Shown piece after piece: positions 44,276 to 52,747 of a stretch of 64,000 nt of DNA. The DNA comes from Oceanospirillum sp048264105 (lineage in GTDB: Bacteria > Pseudomonadota > Gammaproteobacteria > Pseudomonadales > Halomonadaceae). The notes beneath the pieces were generated by a model. That model was not told where the DNA came from and ran no database searches. It worked only from the letters and a program-made list of their open reading frames with translations. The translations under genes were made by a program, and so were the position numbers. The stretch spans positions 248,001 to 312,000 of the forward strand of contig JBLXDJ010000001.1 of NCBI GenBank assembly GCA_048264105.1, given 5' to 3'. Position 1 is the first letter of the stretch, and the number at the start of each line of letters is the position of its first letter.

Positions 44276-44825
44276 TTTGTACTGTCGGTTGAATATTAAT
44301 GGCAACATAGCCCAAGCCTGCTAATGAAGTCAGAAAGATTCTGACTTCTTCTGCACATTGATTACGGATGGCGTTTTTGATGGAAAAAGATAAATCGCTT
44401 AATCCAGTGAATATACGTTTTCTCCGTTCGCACACTTTAGCCGCGCAGTCGTATCTCAGATCTGACACCTTCCAAAAATGGACTTTTAGCCATAAATCAC
44501 CCTCCATGTGATATTTATGTTTTCATGGTTGAATATACAGTATATTTTGGCTTTTACAGAAAATGTGCTCGGTTTGCCCGATTTAATGCTCGGTTTACCC
44601 ATACAGTGAAATTGGATAAGCTGCAAAATCAATGAATTATGGAAAGCAGGCGTGGAATAACAGGCGCACGGCTGCTCTGAATTAAAGAGTGTGATAACGC
44701 GCATGCGCGTTTAGCAGGGAAGCAGTCAGATCAGAAAATGGATTTTTCCTTTCTTATCAAGATATTCCCTCAATTATTGACGGTATATTGAAATCGTCAA
44801 AACGCGCATGCCTATGATTAAAATG
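44276..44825. other. Leader region of the cassette array
   Basis: About 550 bp without a credible gene. It holds two direct repeats, TGCTCGGTTTGCCC (44566-44579) and TGCTCGGTTTACCC (44587-44600), spaced 21 bp. It also holds a 16-bp perfect palindrome AACGCGCATGCGCGTT (44696-44711), whose first 11 bases recur at 44801, and an inverted repeat TTGACG-N12-CGTCAA (44777-44800). GTTAAAC at 44825-44831 is the first cassette junction. Whether this is an attI relic cannot be told. No integrase gene or remnant was recognised. Confidence 0.5.
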
Positions 44826-44872
44826 TTAAACGTTTCATCAGCTCAGAAGCAGTAGTATTTAAAGGATCGCAA

Positions 44873-45976
44873 ATGAGTCAAAGTGTAATTTCGGATAATT
44901 GGTCATTACAAAATATTGGTGAACTATTAACCAAAGGTGTTGATGAAAGCAAATCACATTACATAGCAATCGATAAAGAAAATGACAGTTATTCTTACGA
45001 AGATAGCTTGAGTGCCATCATTAATACTGAAGCACTGTTTGATTTGCTTACTGATATAATTTTACGTGATCAGATTTTAGTTGAAGAAAAGTTTATCCAT
45101 GCTTGGAATCATGAAGGTAATCCATTTCAAGAAGCTGTATCTCAAGGTGTCATCCGACCTTATCCTTTTCTAGTGGACTATAAAAGACTGCAAGGACCAC
45201 GAGACGAATTTATTGACCGTTTGAGTCTAACATCAGATTTGAAGAACGATCATGAAGAAAACCGTGTAGGTTTTCTTCAAAATAGATATGCTCCTCATGG
45301 TTATTTATCCCAAACTTTATGGGGTGGTGCAGGGATGTTGGCTAGAGGTTTTGTTTATGAAAAAGGATATACACCGCACCCTGTGAGAAAGCGTTTTTTT
45401 ACTGATGCTGGAATAATGGTTTCAAACGAAGACTCAGTGCTAAGACTAAACCGACTAGTCTCAGAGAAAAGAGCTTCTATAGCTTCACTACACAATGCTG
45501 GTAGTGAGTTATATGCATTAAATGTAAACATGCTTCCATTGCCAATCAGAGTAATACAAGAGTCAAATACCGCGAGTGATATGATTAAAGTAGCTCTTCA
45601 ATTAAGAAGTGAGTACCAAGAGCTAAGAGATTGGTTAAATTGCTATCAGCAAGCATTAAGTGATGGCAGCTACAAAGACATGAATAAATTTTCCAAAATC
45701 CTGCAATCTATCTCTTTGTACGTTGATTCAACAATTGGCTCCGTAGACTCTAACGCTCCTACATTCACAGCCGGTATTGGTGTACTTAAGGTGGCTGTAA
45801 AAGGACAGCCACTAAACACACTAGTAAACCAATTTGGCATTCGTTCCATGGTTAATAAATTGATTCTTAGCCGCAGCGGTACGTCAGATCTGAAAAAATA
45901 TTTGGGCTTCTTTGACCATAAAAATACAGTTGTAGGAATGAAGGTTGTTGAACATTTTTCGCAAAAAAACGTTTAA
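44873..45976 (+). CDS. Cassette 1 protein, unknown function
   Basis: A soluble 367-residue protein that I do not recognise. There is no signal peptide or clear membrane helix. A Trp/Gly-rich stretch RYAPHGYLSQTLWGGAGMLA (about 137-156) and a GIGVLKVAVKG segment near 300 are the most distinctive features. The AAAGGA ribosome site is good, and the TAA stop lies within the attC left arm, as is usual in cassettes. Composition is much lower in GC than in the flanking helicase genes. Cassette context suggests an accessory role, possibly in defence or interaction. Confidence 0.8.
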   Translation: MSQSVISDNWSLQNIGELLTKGVDESKSHYIAIDKENDSYSYEDSLSAIINTEALFDLLTDIILRDQILVEEKFIHAWNHEGNPFQEAVSQGVIRPYPFLVDYKRLQGPRDEFIDRLSLTSDLKNDHEENRVGFLQNRYAPHGYLSQTLWGGAGMLARGFVYEKGYTPHPVRKRFFTDAGIMVSNEDSVLRLNRLVSEKRASIASLHNAGSELYALNVNMLPLPIRVIQESNTASDMIKVALQLRSEYQELRDWLNCYQQALSDGSYKDMNKFSKILQSISLYVDSTIGSVDSNAPTFTAGIGVLKVAVKGQPLNTLVNQFGIRSMVNKLILSRSGTSDLKKYLGFFDHKNTVVGMKVVEHFSQKNV

Positions 45977-46096
45977 CAAACGCTTTAAGACGGATTCGCA
46001 ACGCTCGGCGGTTTTAGTTTGTTTCAACTTTTTTGTTTACGGCGTAATAATTGAGTGTTGTGGTAGCGTTGCTCACCACTTAAGCGGGCGTTATGC
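45971..46096 (+). other. attC recombination site 1
   Basis: 126 bp from GTTTAAC (45971-45977) to GTTATGC (46090-46096), with crossover between G46090 and T46091. Inner arms such as GCTTTAAG and CTTAAGC pair. It resembles VCR-type attC sites of vibrios. Confidence 0.88.
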
Positions 46097-46124
46097 ACCA
46101 GTACAGTCGGAGCGATAAATCAGA

Positions 46125-46445
46125 ATGAATATAGATCTTCCATCAGATTACGTTGAGTTCGTGAATTCAACGGATGTCCTGTGGGGCGAAACTGATTATG
46201 AATTTGGTGGTTATTTTGATCTTGAGCCCTTAGAAAATATCGAGCAAATGAATAAAGATATTGAAATTGAAAAGTATGCTCCAGGTTATGTTGCGTTTGC
46301 GTCCGATGGTGGAGGTGAGGTTTTCGCTTTTGATAGTATGGGGCAGATATTCTTACTACCATTAGTAGGCATGGAGCCAAGTGTGGCAACTAAAATTGCG
46401 TCCTCTTGGCAGGAATTTAAATCACACATACAAATAAATTCATAA
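46125..46445 (+). CDS. Cassette 2 SUKH (SMI1/KNR4)-family protein
   Basis: A 106-residue protein with the SMI1/KNR4 fold pattern. LPSDYVEFVNSTDVLWG begins it, and VAFASDGGGEVFAFDSMG (about 64-81) is the conserved core. SUKH proteins often act as immunity proteins against polymorphic toxins; no toxin gene is adjacent. The stop lies inside attC2. Confidence 0.82.
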   Translation: MNIDLPSDYVEFVNSTDVLWGETDYEFGGYFDLEPLENIEQMNKDIEIEKYAPGYVAFASDGGGEVFAFDSMGQIFLLPLVGMEPSVATKIASSWQEFKSHIQINS

Positions 46446-46544
46446 CAATCAGCTCCACCGGACAAATTTTAGCTGTCACCTTTTGTGCAAAAAGATGCAC
46501 AAAAGCCGCCATCCAAAATTTGCGCGGTGAGCTGGGCGTTATGT
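46440..46544 (+). other. attC recombination site 2
   Basis: 105 bp from TCATAAC (46440-46446) to GTTATGT (46538-46544). The outer arms CAGCTCCACCG and CGGTGAGCTG pair well apart from one bulge, and an inner hairpin TTTTGTGC/GCACAAAA is at 46481-46504. Crossover is at G46538. Confidence 0.88.
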
Positions 46545-46574
46545 GCTAGGAAGTAACAGTAGGTAGAAGTAAAA

Positions 46575-48653
46575 ATGAAAGAATCAGAAATAAGAGATAT
46601 TTTAGCGGAAAACCTCTGTGTTTTAGAAGAAGGTTTAACTTTACAGAAAAAAGAACAATATATTCCAAATGAGCTAGGGACAAGAGGTTTTATTGATTTA
46701 TATGCTAGGGATACGGAAGGAAATCATGTACTTATAGAGTTAAAAAGAAGCAAGCCAGCAACAAGAGAAACATTAAATGAAATCATCAAATATGTTGAGG
46801 GTGTAAAAACTCATTTTGGCTCTAGAGATGATGAGATAAGAGTAATTGTGGCATCGACAGAGTGGTCAGAACTTCTAGTGCCTTACTCTAGATTTATACG
46901 TGATACTAACATTTCGGTTATAGGGATAAAGTTAGATGTTGATGAGACAGCTAAGGATATTAGTGCGGAACTAGTTTTGCCATTGGAAACTGATAATGGT
47001 AGATTTATTGCGCCTTGGTATGATGTTTTTTGGTATAAAGATAGTGAGTCTTACGATAAAGGTATTGAAACAATAAAAAAATCTTGTCGAGAAAAAAACA
47101 TAAAAAATTATGTGGTTTCTACTTTTGTTCTTAAAATGCCAATGCCTTCAATTCCTCAAGAGAAGCGCCGTAGTGCATTGGAAGCAATGTTTGGTTCGAG
47201 GGATAAATCAGAATTAGAATTGTTTTCTTATGTAGTAATTTTTGCTTTTCAAATAAAAACAGAAAAACAATATTTAGATATATTGAAGTTAGATAGTGAA
47301 AAATATGAAGAAGCTATATGTGTGATTGAAGATATGAGTGATGACGAAAAGTTATGCACTCTCCATGAGTATTTGGTAGATCTTGAACCAACACCACACA
47401 GCGATGATCTTGAGATTGGCAACCCAGCAAAATTCGATAAATATCTAAATGATGAAAATTTTACTTTGACAAACATTTCAAAGTTTGGTGCTTTTGATAG
47501 AAATAGTTTGCTTACACAAGATATTTTAATAACTGAACTAAAGGGGTTAAATGGTTCTTGTGGGCATAAAATTAATCGAACTATATCCTTGTCGAGTGTT
47601 TCTCAGGTATCGTTACTTAAAAAAGAAGTAGAGAGTGTGCTTGAAAATAATTCCATATGGAGTGAGCGAATATTAAGGAATATTGAAGAGCTTAACCTAG
47701 AGTTTCCAGATGGAAGTCTTGAATTTAACCTATATAGTCCGTCTACAGGTATATTTACGATATATTTTGCTCTTTCTAAAGATGATGCTATTGGATATTT
47801 GCCAAATTACTATATGAAAGTTTCGTCAGGAAATAGGGATAGGGTTTACTTTGGTTCTTTAGATGTATTTGAAGAGCCTCTTACATTTGTTGAATTAATA
47901 GATAAGTATTATTCTGGAAGCATCGGTGCTTTAGTTCATTCAATTACATGGGGTGGTGGTGAAACTAGAGATGTAGATGTTCTGGAGGATTTAGGGTTAA
48001 CTTACCGTAACTATCGATGTGATATCGAACTTAAAGAAAAAAAGTTTTTTATCATGAGGGATGGTCGATGGAGAAAATGTGAACCCGTAAATCCGTATGA
48101 GCGTTTTGGGGAATACATTAACGCTAATAGTGAGTTAATAGATGAAATTATGGGCGAACTTACTCTTCGGGATAATGGTACATATTTTGAAGATAGTGCC
48201 CTTCATGAATTAAGCATAACAATTACACGCCATGAGGTTGAGTCGAGAGATATAACCAACCCTATGAAGAAACTTTCGTGCTTGATGGCAAGTGAAAATA
48301 TTGCTCGAAAGATGCGTAGAAAAGTTGAAATTTCTTTCGATGGTTACAATTGTGATCCTCGTAATTTATATGATATAGAGGATGTTTGCCATTATGTAGA
48401 AAGCTTGTCAAGGGAGTTTCCTTATCTATTTTACTTTACTCGACTTGATAGTATTTATGCCCCTCTCAGGGTTATTGCAGCTTGTCATGTTGTAAGTGAG
48501 CAAATGAGTTATGGCAGTGCGAAGCCGTATCGTATGTTTATAGAGCAACAAGTTGTTGGTCTTAATGAAATTACAGAATGGCTTGGTTTACCATTGGAGG
48601 AAAATATGCAGATTACAGATGAGGTAATGAATTACTTGTCAGGTAATTGTTAG
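46575..48653 (+). CDS. Cassette 3 protein with NucS-like nuclease domain
   Basis: A 692-residue protein. The N-terminal about 150 residues look like a NucS/DUF91-type PD-(D/E)XK nuclease: GTRGFIDLYARD, then HVLIELKRSKPATRE, giving the D...ELK active-site pattern (about 41 and 53-57). The remaining 540 residues match no family that I recognise and include a long acidic region (about 240-300) and a Trp/Gly patch near 460. It is unusually large for a cassette. A nuclease in a mobile cassette suggests nucleic-acid restriction or defence, but this is an inference. Confidence 0.82.
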   Translation: MKESEIRDILAENLCVLEEGLTLQKKEQYIPNELGTRGFIDLYARDTEGNHVLIELKRSKPATRETLNEIIKYVEGVKTHFGSRDDEIRVIVASTEWSELLVPYSRFIRDTNISVIGIKLDVDETAKDISAELVLPLETDNGRFIAPWYDVFWYKDSESYDKGIETIKKSCREKNIKNYVVSTFVLKMPMPSIPQEKRRSALEAMFGSRDKSELELFSYVVIFAFQIKTEKQYLDILKLDSEKYEEAICVIEDMSDDEKLCTLHEYLVDLEPTPHSDDLEIGNPAKFDKYLNDENFTLTNISKFGAFDRNSLLTQDILITELKGLNGSCGHKINRTISLSSVSQVSLLKKEVESVLENNSIWSERILRNIEELNLEFPDGSLEFNLYSPSTGIFTIYFALSKDDAIGYLPNYYMKVSSGNRDRVYFGSLDVFEEPLTFVELIDKYYSGSIGALVHSITWGGGETRDVDVLEDLGLTYRNYRCDIELKEKKFFIMRDGRWRKCEPVNPYERFGEYINANSELIDEIMGELTLRDNGTYFEDSALHELSITITRHEVESRDITNPMKKLSCLMASENIARKMRRKVEISFDGYNCDPRNLYDIEDVCHYVESLSREFPYLFYFTRLDSIYAPLRVIAACHVVSEQMSYGSAKPYRMFIEQQVVGLNEITEWLGLPLEENMQITDEVMNYLSGNC

Positions 48654-48658
48654 TAGGC

Positions 48659-48788
48659 ACATAACAAGCAATTTAAGAGGGATTCACAACGCTTGGCATT
48701 TTTACTTCTGCTTCGAATTTAGTGTTTATGGCACAATGCGTTAGGTTTGTGTGGAGGCGTTGTTCACCCCCTTAATTGGGCGTTAGTT
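48659..48788 (+). other. attC recombination site 3
   Basis: 130 bp from ACATAAC (48659-48665) to GTTAGTT (48782-48788). The AATTTAAGAGGGATTCACAA and TTGTTCACCCCCTTAATT arms pair. It strongly resembles VCR-type sites and attC1. Confidence 0.9.
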
Positions 48789-48798
48789 GTATATAGAA

Positions 48799-49173
48799 AT
48801 GGAAATCATCCACAAGTACATAGAAGAATACTCTGCCGTTATCAATGGCAAACCGGACAAGTCCAAAGTAGAAGACCTAATTGAGATTTACCCAATTAGG
48901 GATGAAGTTTATTTGCTTTGGTTAAGTGAATCTGGGGGTGGCCCGATTGGATCCGACTGGTATGACTCAGTGGATGAACTGCCAGAGAGCCAAAGCAGGT
49001 TTAAAAAAGAAGGTTGGAATTTATCTGGGTTTGTAATTGGATGGGATGGTGCTGGGAATCCTCTGGTATTAGAGGAATCTGGACGTATAGTTTCAGAAGA
49101 CCATAACTTTGGTGGCATGCATAAAATTGCAGCATCTTTTAAGGATTTACTGGAGGCAAACGTCTCCAACTAA
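48799..49173 (+). CDS. Cassette 4 SUKH (SMI1/KNR4)-family protein
   Basis: A 124-residue protein. The segment GFVIGWDGAGNPLVLEESG (about 75-93), then HNFGGMHKIAASFKDLLE, is typical of SMI1/KNR4 (SUKH) proteins. The ATG at 48799 was chosen; an in-frame TTG at 48787 lies inside attC3. Its stop lies inside attC4. Second SUKH gene of the array, with little similarity to that of cassette 2. Confidence 0.85.
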   Translation: MEIIHKYIEEYSAVINGKPDKSKVEDLIEIYPIRDEVYLLWLSESGGGPIGSDWYDSVDELPESQSRFKKEGWNLSGFVIGWDGAGNPLVLEESGRIVSEDHNFGGMHKIAASFKDLLEANVSN

Positions 49174-49260
49174 CAAGGCGCGCCAGCAAGAAAGCCCGCC
49201 TAAAACCGCTGCGCGGCGGGCTTGGGACTCGTGACCTCGCCCCTGCGCTTAACGTTACAC
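49168..49260 (+). other. attC recombination site 4
   Basis: 93 bp from AACTAAC (49168-49174) to GTTACAC (49254-49260). AAGCCCGCC (49192-49200) pairs with GGCGGGCTT (49215-49223). It is much richer in GC than the other three and forms the end of the array. Confidence 0.82.
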
Positions 49261-49292
49261 CTTGGCATCTTCATCCACCCGATAAGACGCGA

Positions 49293-49478
49293 TCACCGTT
49301 TATCCCTATCTCTGATTCTCGCCTTGCGCGCTTCCATCCGTGATTTTGCGGCTTCATGCGCTACAAAGACGCTATCCCCAGCTTTTAACTTCTCAAAAGC
49401 CCGATTCACCTGTTCCGCCATCTGCTGAGAGAGCTGTTCAGTTTCTTTTTCAACACGAGATTGAGTTTTGCTGACCAT
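49293..49478 (-). CDS. Small charged protein, possibly orphan antitoxin-like
   Basis: A helical protein of about 61 residues, with EQVNRAFEKLKAG and AHEAAKSRMEARKARIR. The pattern is faintly like ParD/stability-determinant antitoxins but no toxin partner is seen. It lies 33 bp past the array on the opposite strand. The MVSKTQ start was preferred over the upstream in-frame one. Assignment is weak. Confidence 0.5.
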   Translation of the reverse strand: MVSKTQSRVEKETEQLSQQMAEQVNRAFEKLKAGDSVFVAHEAAKSRMEARKARIRDRDKR

Positions 49479-49571
49479 GGCAGATGCCTCATTTAATGGG
49501 GTTCTAAAACTGTTAGTACCCGCCTTCAATGCTACAATGCGCGACTTTCATTTTCCTGTCGGTGTTTGGTT

Positions 49572-50840
49572 ATGAGTTTTGCCTCCCTTAGTTTGCATTC
49601 AGATTTACTCGCGGTTTTAGAATCTCTCAATTATCAGACCCCGACACCGATTCAGATCGAAGCGATCCCTGACGTTCTGGCAGGTCACGATGTGCTGGCC
49701 GGTGCGCAAACCGGCACCGGTAAAACGGCGGCCTTTGCCTTGCCGATGATCCACCGCTACCTGACCCAACACGCCCAGAACGACAAAAAAGTAATCCGCA
49801 CGCTGGTACTGACGCCAACTCGAGAGCTGGCGCAGCAGGTTCACCAGAGCTTTGTGAAATACAGCGAAGGTTTAGGCTTCAATTCCGTCGTTGCTTACGG
49901 CGGTGCCAGCATCAACCCGCAGATCGATGCGCTGAATAAAGGCTGTGATGTGCTGGTGGCAACTCCCGGTCGTTTGCTGGAGCTGGCGATTAAGGAGCTG
50001 ATTGATCTTAGCGATATCGAAACGCTGGTGCTGGATGAAGCCGACCGTATGCTGGATATGGGCTTTATCAACGACATTAACCGCATTCTGAAGCGCCTGC
50101 CGGAGTCCCGCCAGACGCTGTTCTTCTCCGCCACCTTTAATGATGAGGTGTTTGCCCTCAGCAAAACCATCCTGAAGAACCCGAAGCTGATTGAGGTGGC
50201 CGAGCGTAACGCCACGGCAGCTAAAATCGAGCAGCTGTTTTATGAGGTGGACACCAAACGCAAAGCCGCGATGCTGGCTTATCTGATCGGCTCCAAAAAC
50301 TGGCAGCAGGTGCTGATCTTTACCCGCACCAAACAGATGGTGGATGAGCTGGTCAAAGAGCTGGCCAAAGATGGCATCAAGGCAGCGGGCGTTCACGGTG
50401 ACAAGTCTCAGGGTGCCCGTGATCGCGGTCTGGAAGAGTTTAAAACCGGAAAAGTGCGGGCGCTGGTGGCGACCGATGTGGCTGCCCGTGGCCTCGACAT
50501 TAAAGAGCTGCAGACCGTGGTTAACTATGAGCTGCCGTACAACGCAGAAGACTATATTCATCGTATTGGTCGAACCGGTCGTGCGGGGCAGGCCGGTATC
50601 GCGGTATCTCTGATCGCCCATAAAGAGAAGTATCTGTTTGAGGATGTGAAAAAACTTACCGGTGAAGAGCTCCTGATGCAGTGGTTCCCCGGTTTTGAGC
50701 CGGACTTTATGGCGCGGGAAGAAGAGGAACGTGGTAAACGTAAACCCTCGAAAAAAGCCCAACTCGCTAAAGCCTTGGGTAAAGGCAAAGGTGGTGGTCA
50801 ACGAGAGGGTGGCCGGGGTAAACCGCGCCGTCGTCGCTAA
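49572..50840 (+). CDS. rhlE: DEAD-box RNA helicase, RhlE family
   Basis: A 422-residue helicase with AGAQTGTGKTAAFALP, PTRELAQQ, VLDEADRMLDMGF and HRIGRTGRAG motifs. The basic Gly/Arg tail (about 375-422) is typical of RhlE and helps RNA binding. The ATG at 49572 was chosen over the TTG six bases earlier. With dbpA it flanks the cassette array. Confidence 0.93.
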   Translation: MSFASLSLHSDLLAVLESLNYQTPTPIQIEAIPDVLAGHDVLAGAQTGTGKTAAFALPMIHRYLTQHAQNDKKVIRTLVLTPTRELAQQVHQSFVKYSEGLGFNSVVAYGGASINPQIDALNKGCDVLVATPGRLLELAIKELIDLSDIETLVLDEADRMLDMGFINDINRILKRLPESRQTLFFSATFNDEVFALSKTILKNPKLIEVAERNATAAKIEQLFYEVDTKRKAAMLAYLIGSKNWQQVLIFTRTKQMVDELVKELAKDGIKAAGVHGDKSQGARDRGLEEFKTGKVRALVATDVAARGLDIKELQTVVNYELPYNAEDYIHRIGRTGRAGQAGIAVSLIAHKEKYLFEDVKKLTGEELLMQWFPGFEPDFMAREEEERGKRKPSKKAQLAKALGKGKGGGQREGGRGKPRRRR

Positions 50841-50879
50841 ATGGCAAAAGTAAGATGCTGACCATTCGAGTAAACAAAA

Positions 50880-50909
50880 AAGGACAGCCGCTCATTGAGC
50901 GCTGTCCTT
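50880..50909. terminator. Terminator after rhlE
   Basis: AAGGACAGC pairs with GCTGTCCTT, extended by GCTC/GAGC. An A-run lies before it, so it may also serve the convergent lipoprotein gene. Confidence 0.8.
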
Positions 50910-50922
50910 GTTATTTGAGTTG

Positions 50923-51717
50923 CTATGTACCGCCAATGGTTACTGCTGGCCCAATACAGGTGTAGTTGGATTCATCTTCACATTCCTGCGTTAAGGTAAT
51001 CTCTTCATCCGTGTCCCAGCTGTAGATCGTAACTGGGTGGGCGAGCGTCGTATTATGGTAGGTTTCAACGGTTGTGCCGCTACCATCCTCATTGATCCTG
51101 GTTTTGAACGACCGATCCATCTCACCTGAGTTGATGTACTGGACTAACTCAGCTTCTCCGGCCTCCGCCCAGTAGGTTCTTCTTAGCTCATCGCTGGCCG
51201 GGTCATAGGTTTCATATTCAAGACGGCAATTCGCTAATTGACGAAACGTGTATTCATAGGCGTGGCCATAGTCATAACCCACAGGGTCTTGTGGGGTTAG
51301 CCTGATCGTCCAGGTTTCAAGGCCATTAAGATCGCTATAACCCACTGTGGTTGTTAAGCCATTGGATGTTCCGCTCCAGCTGGGGCCCTGATGAAATGCG
51401 CCTTCATCGCTGTTGTTGACGGCGGTTAAAAGCGCGTCTGCGGTTTTTCCGGTGCGGTTGTTAAAGACCTGATCCGGCATGAAGTTGGTGACTGGAGTTT
51501 CCAGATAGCGACCGGGATATTCCGGAAAAGGGAAGGAGGAATCCTCCCATTGGTCGAGACTGCAGTCACGATACTTGCCTTGGTTATAACTGCCACCGCT
51601 GCCGGGATTAGCGCCGTTGTGGCTGCCTGAACCCTCGTCAGAACCTGATCCACCAGAGCCACCGCAGGCTGAAATCATTAATGACAGGGATAGAGTGAGA
51701 GTAGGGATAAAACGCAC
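50923..51717 (-). CDS. Lipoprotein of unknown function
   Basis: A 264-residue lipoprotein. The lipobox is LMISAC (Cys18), followed by a low-complexity Gly/Ser linker (about 19-45). The mature domain has several cysteines (YRDCSLDQW, LANCRLEYE, TQECEDESNYTCIGP), probably in disulfides. No family recognised. Confidence 0.78.
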   Translation of the reverse strand: MRFIPTLTLSLSLMISACGGSGGSGSDEGSGSHNGANPGSGGSYNQGKYRDCSLDQWEDSSFPFPEYPGRYLETPVTNFMPDQVFNNRTGKTADALLTAVNNSDEGAFHQGPSWSGTSNGLTTTVGYSDLNGLETWTIRLTPQDPVGYDYGHAYEYTFRQLANCRLEYETYDPASDELRRTYWAEAGEAELVQYINSGEMDRSFKTRINEDGSGTTVETYHNTTLAHPVTIYSWDTDEEITLTQECEDESNYTCIGPAVTIGGT

Positions 51718-52033
51718 GCCGCAGTCCTTTTGCAGTTGAGAATCAACCGCACTGTAACAAAAAATTAACCGACGACAACGCTTTGGTATAAATAACTTTT
51801 GGGTTTAATTAATCCAGTGAAAAAGCCTGTTTGATGTACCTTTTGCTTGTGATTTATTTGCAAAAAGACTGAATTAGTTGTTTTGCAATAAGTCTGTTCA
51901 GGCGCTGCTTTGATCAGGAATATGTTGTCAGCTCCTCCATTCGGCCTCTTTTCTGTATTGCGGTTCGCTATCGTTGTCAGTAGGCTACCCGCTGCTTATT
52001 TTGCTGATTCCGAGGTTCTCTCCCGTGCTATTT
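51718..52033. other. Divergent intergenic region
   Basis: About 315 bp, AT-rich, without a gene. It probably holds the promoters of the lipoprotein and the next small gene. Confidence 0.4.
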
Positions 52034-52240
52034 ATGCCTGCGCAGCTTGATCTTGATTGTGTTAATAACGACGGCGATATTGTCGGTAAAATCGTGTTTG
52101 ATGGTGCTAAAAACGAGTATATCTTCCAGCAGGAAGGCGAAAAAGTTGTCCTGTCGGATCTGGATGTGGCGCGTATCGCAGAGCGCATCGCCGGTCTCTA
52201 TTCCGGTAAGTATTCGATGCCGATGCAGGATGATGACTGA
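52034..52240 (+). CDS. Small conserved-looking hypothetical protein
   Basis: A 68-residue acidic protein (MPAQLDLDCVNNDGDIVGKIVF, ending MPMQDDD). The start is uncertain, with an open frame to 51974 and no strong ribosome site. It lies 30 bp before a membrane-protein gene on the same strand. Not recognised. Confidence 0.5.
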   Translation: MPAQLDLDCVNNDGDIVGKIVFDGAKNEYIFQQEGEKVVLSDLDVARIAERIAGLYSGKYSMPMQDDD

Positions 52241-52270
52241 TCTGAACGGATTGTGATTTTTTAAGGGACG

Positions 52271-52621
52271 ATGATGGATTTAATCAAGGGAATGAGTTTC
52301 ACGAAAGGCAGCAAAAGCCTGCTCTGGCTGGGCGCGATCTGTGGTTTGCATCTGCTGGCGATGCTGATGTTCAGAGGGCTTTGGTATGGGGATCTTCCAA
52401 TAGGTGCGGGTGATCCCTATGGCGTGGCTGATATTATCGAACTCCTGCTGGTTCTGGTCTTTCTGCTTCTGTTATTGCTGGCCGTCATCGTCGCGCTGGT
52501 GCTGATATTTCGGGGGCTGCCGCAGACCCGAAAAACGGCTTTTGCTCTTATTGTTTGGTGTGTGCTGCTATTGATAGCCCGTGAGCCACTGCGTCATCTT
52601 GTGGCGGTTTGGGCCGCCTGA
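52271..52621 (+). CDS. Small membrane protein, unknown
   Basis: A 116-residue protein with three predicted membrane helices (about 18-34, 53-77, 88-104). AGGGACG lies just upstream. Probably in an operon with the preceding small gene. No family recognised. Confidence 0.6.
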   Translation: MMDLIKGMSFTKGSKSLLWLGAICGLHLLAMLMFRGLWYGDLPIGAGDPYGVADIIELLLVLVFLLLLLLAVIVALVLIFRGLPQTRKTAFALIVWCVLLLIAREPLRHLVAVWAA

Positions 52622-52747
52622 ACGCGCTGCTGAATGCTCAATTAAGGTATCTGCGGTTCCGGTCTGCGGGAATCTTCATTACACTCCCTGTCATAACAAA
52701 ATCCCTAAGCGCCCGGCGCGCAACTTTCTGATGGAAATAAGTGAATT

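Larger units (their letters stand above)
44826..49254 (+). mobile_element. Integron gene-cassette array without integrase (CALIN-like)
   Basis: Four cassettes occupy 44826-46090, 46091-46538, 46539-48782 and 48783-49254, each a single plus-strand gene plus an attC site. Every attC ends in G followed by the next junction's TT, and its left arm is the reverse complement of the bases beginning its own cassette. Examples: GTTAAAC at 44825 with GTTTAAC at 45971; GTTATGT at 46538 with ACATAAC at 48659; GTTAGTT at 48782 with AACTAAC at 49168. Cassette 2 matches at six of seven bases. Genes are AT-rich. The array sits between dbpA and rhlE; no intI lies in the window. Confidence 0.92.

Noticed and set aside
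44528..44546. Possible LexA box in the array leader
   Set aside because: The ACAGTATAT sequence lacks the CTGT-N8-ACAG pairing.
44223..44704. Two short minus-strand frames after dbpA, considered as an integrase remnant
   Set aside because: They show none of the tyrosine-recombinase motifs and the first overlaps the dbpA terminator.
44826..49254. Explaining the repeats as a CRISPR array or IS element
   Set aside because: Repeats are few, over 90 bp, imperfect and each linked to one gene; there are no spacers, transposase or terminal inverted repeats.
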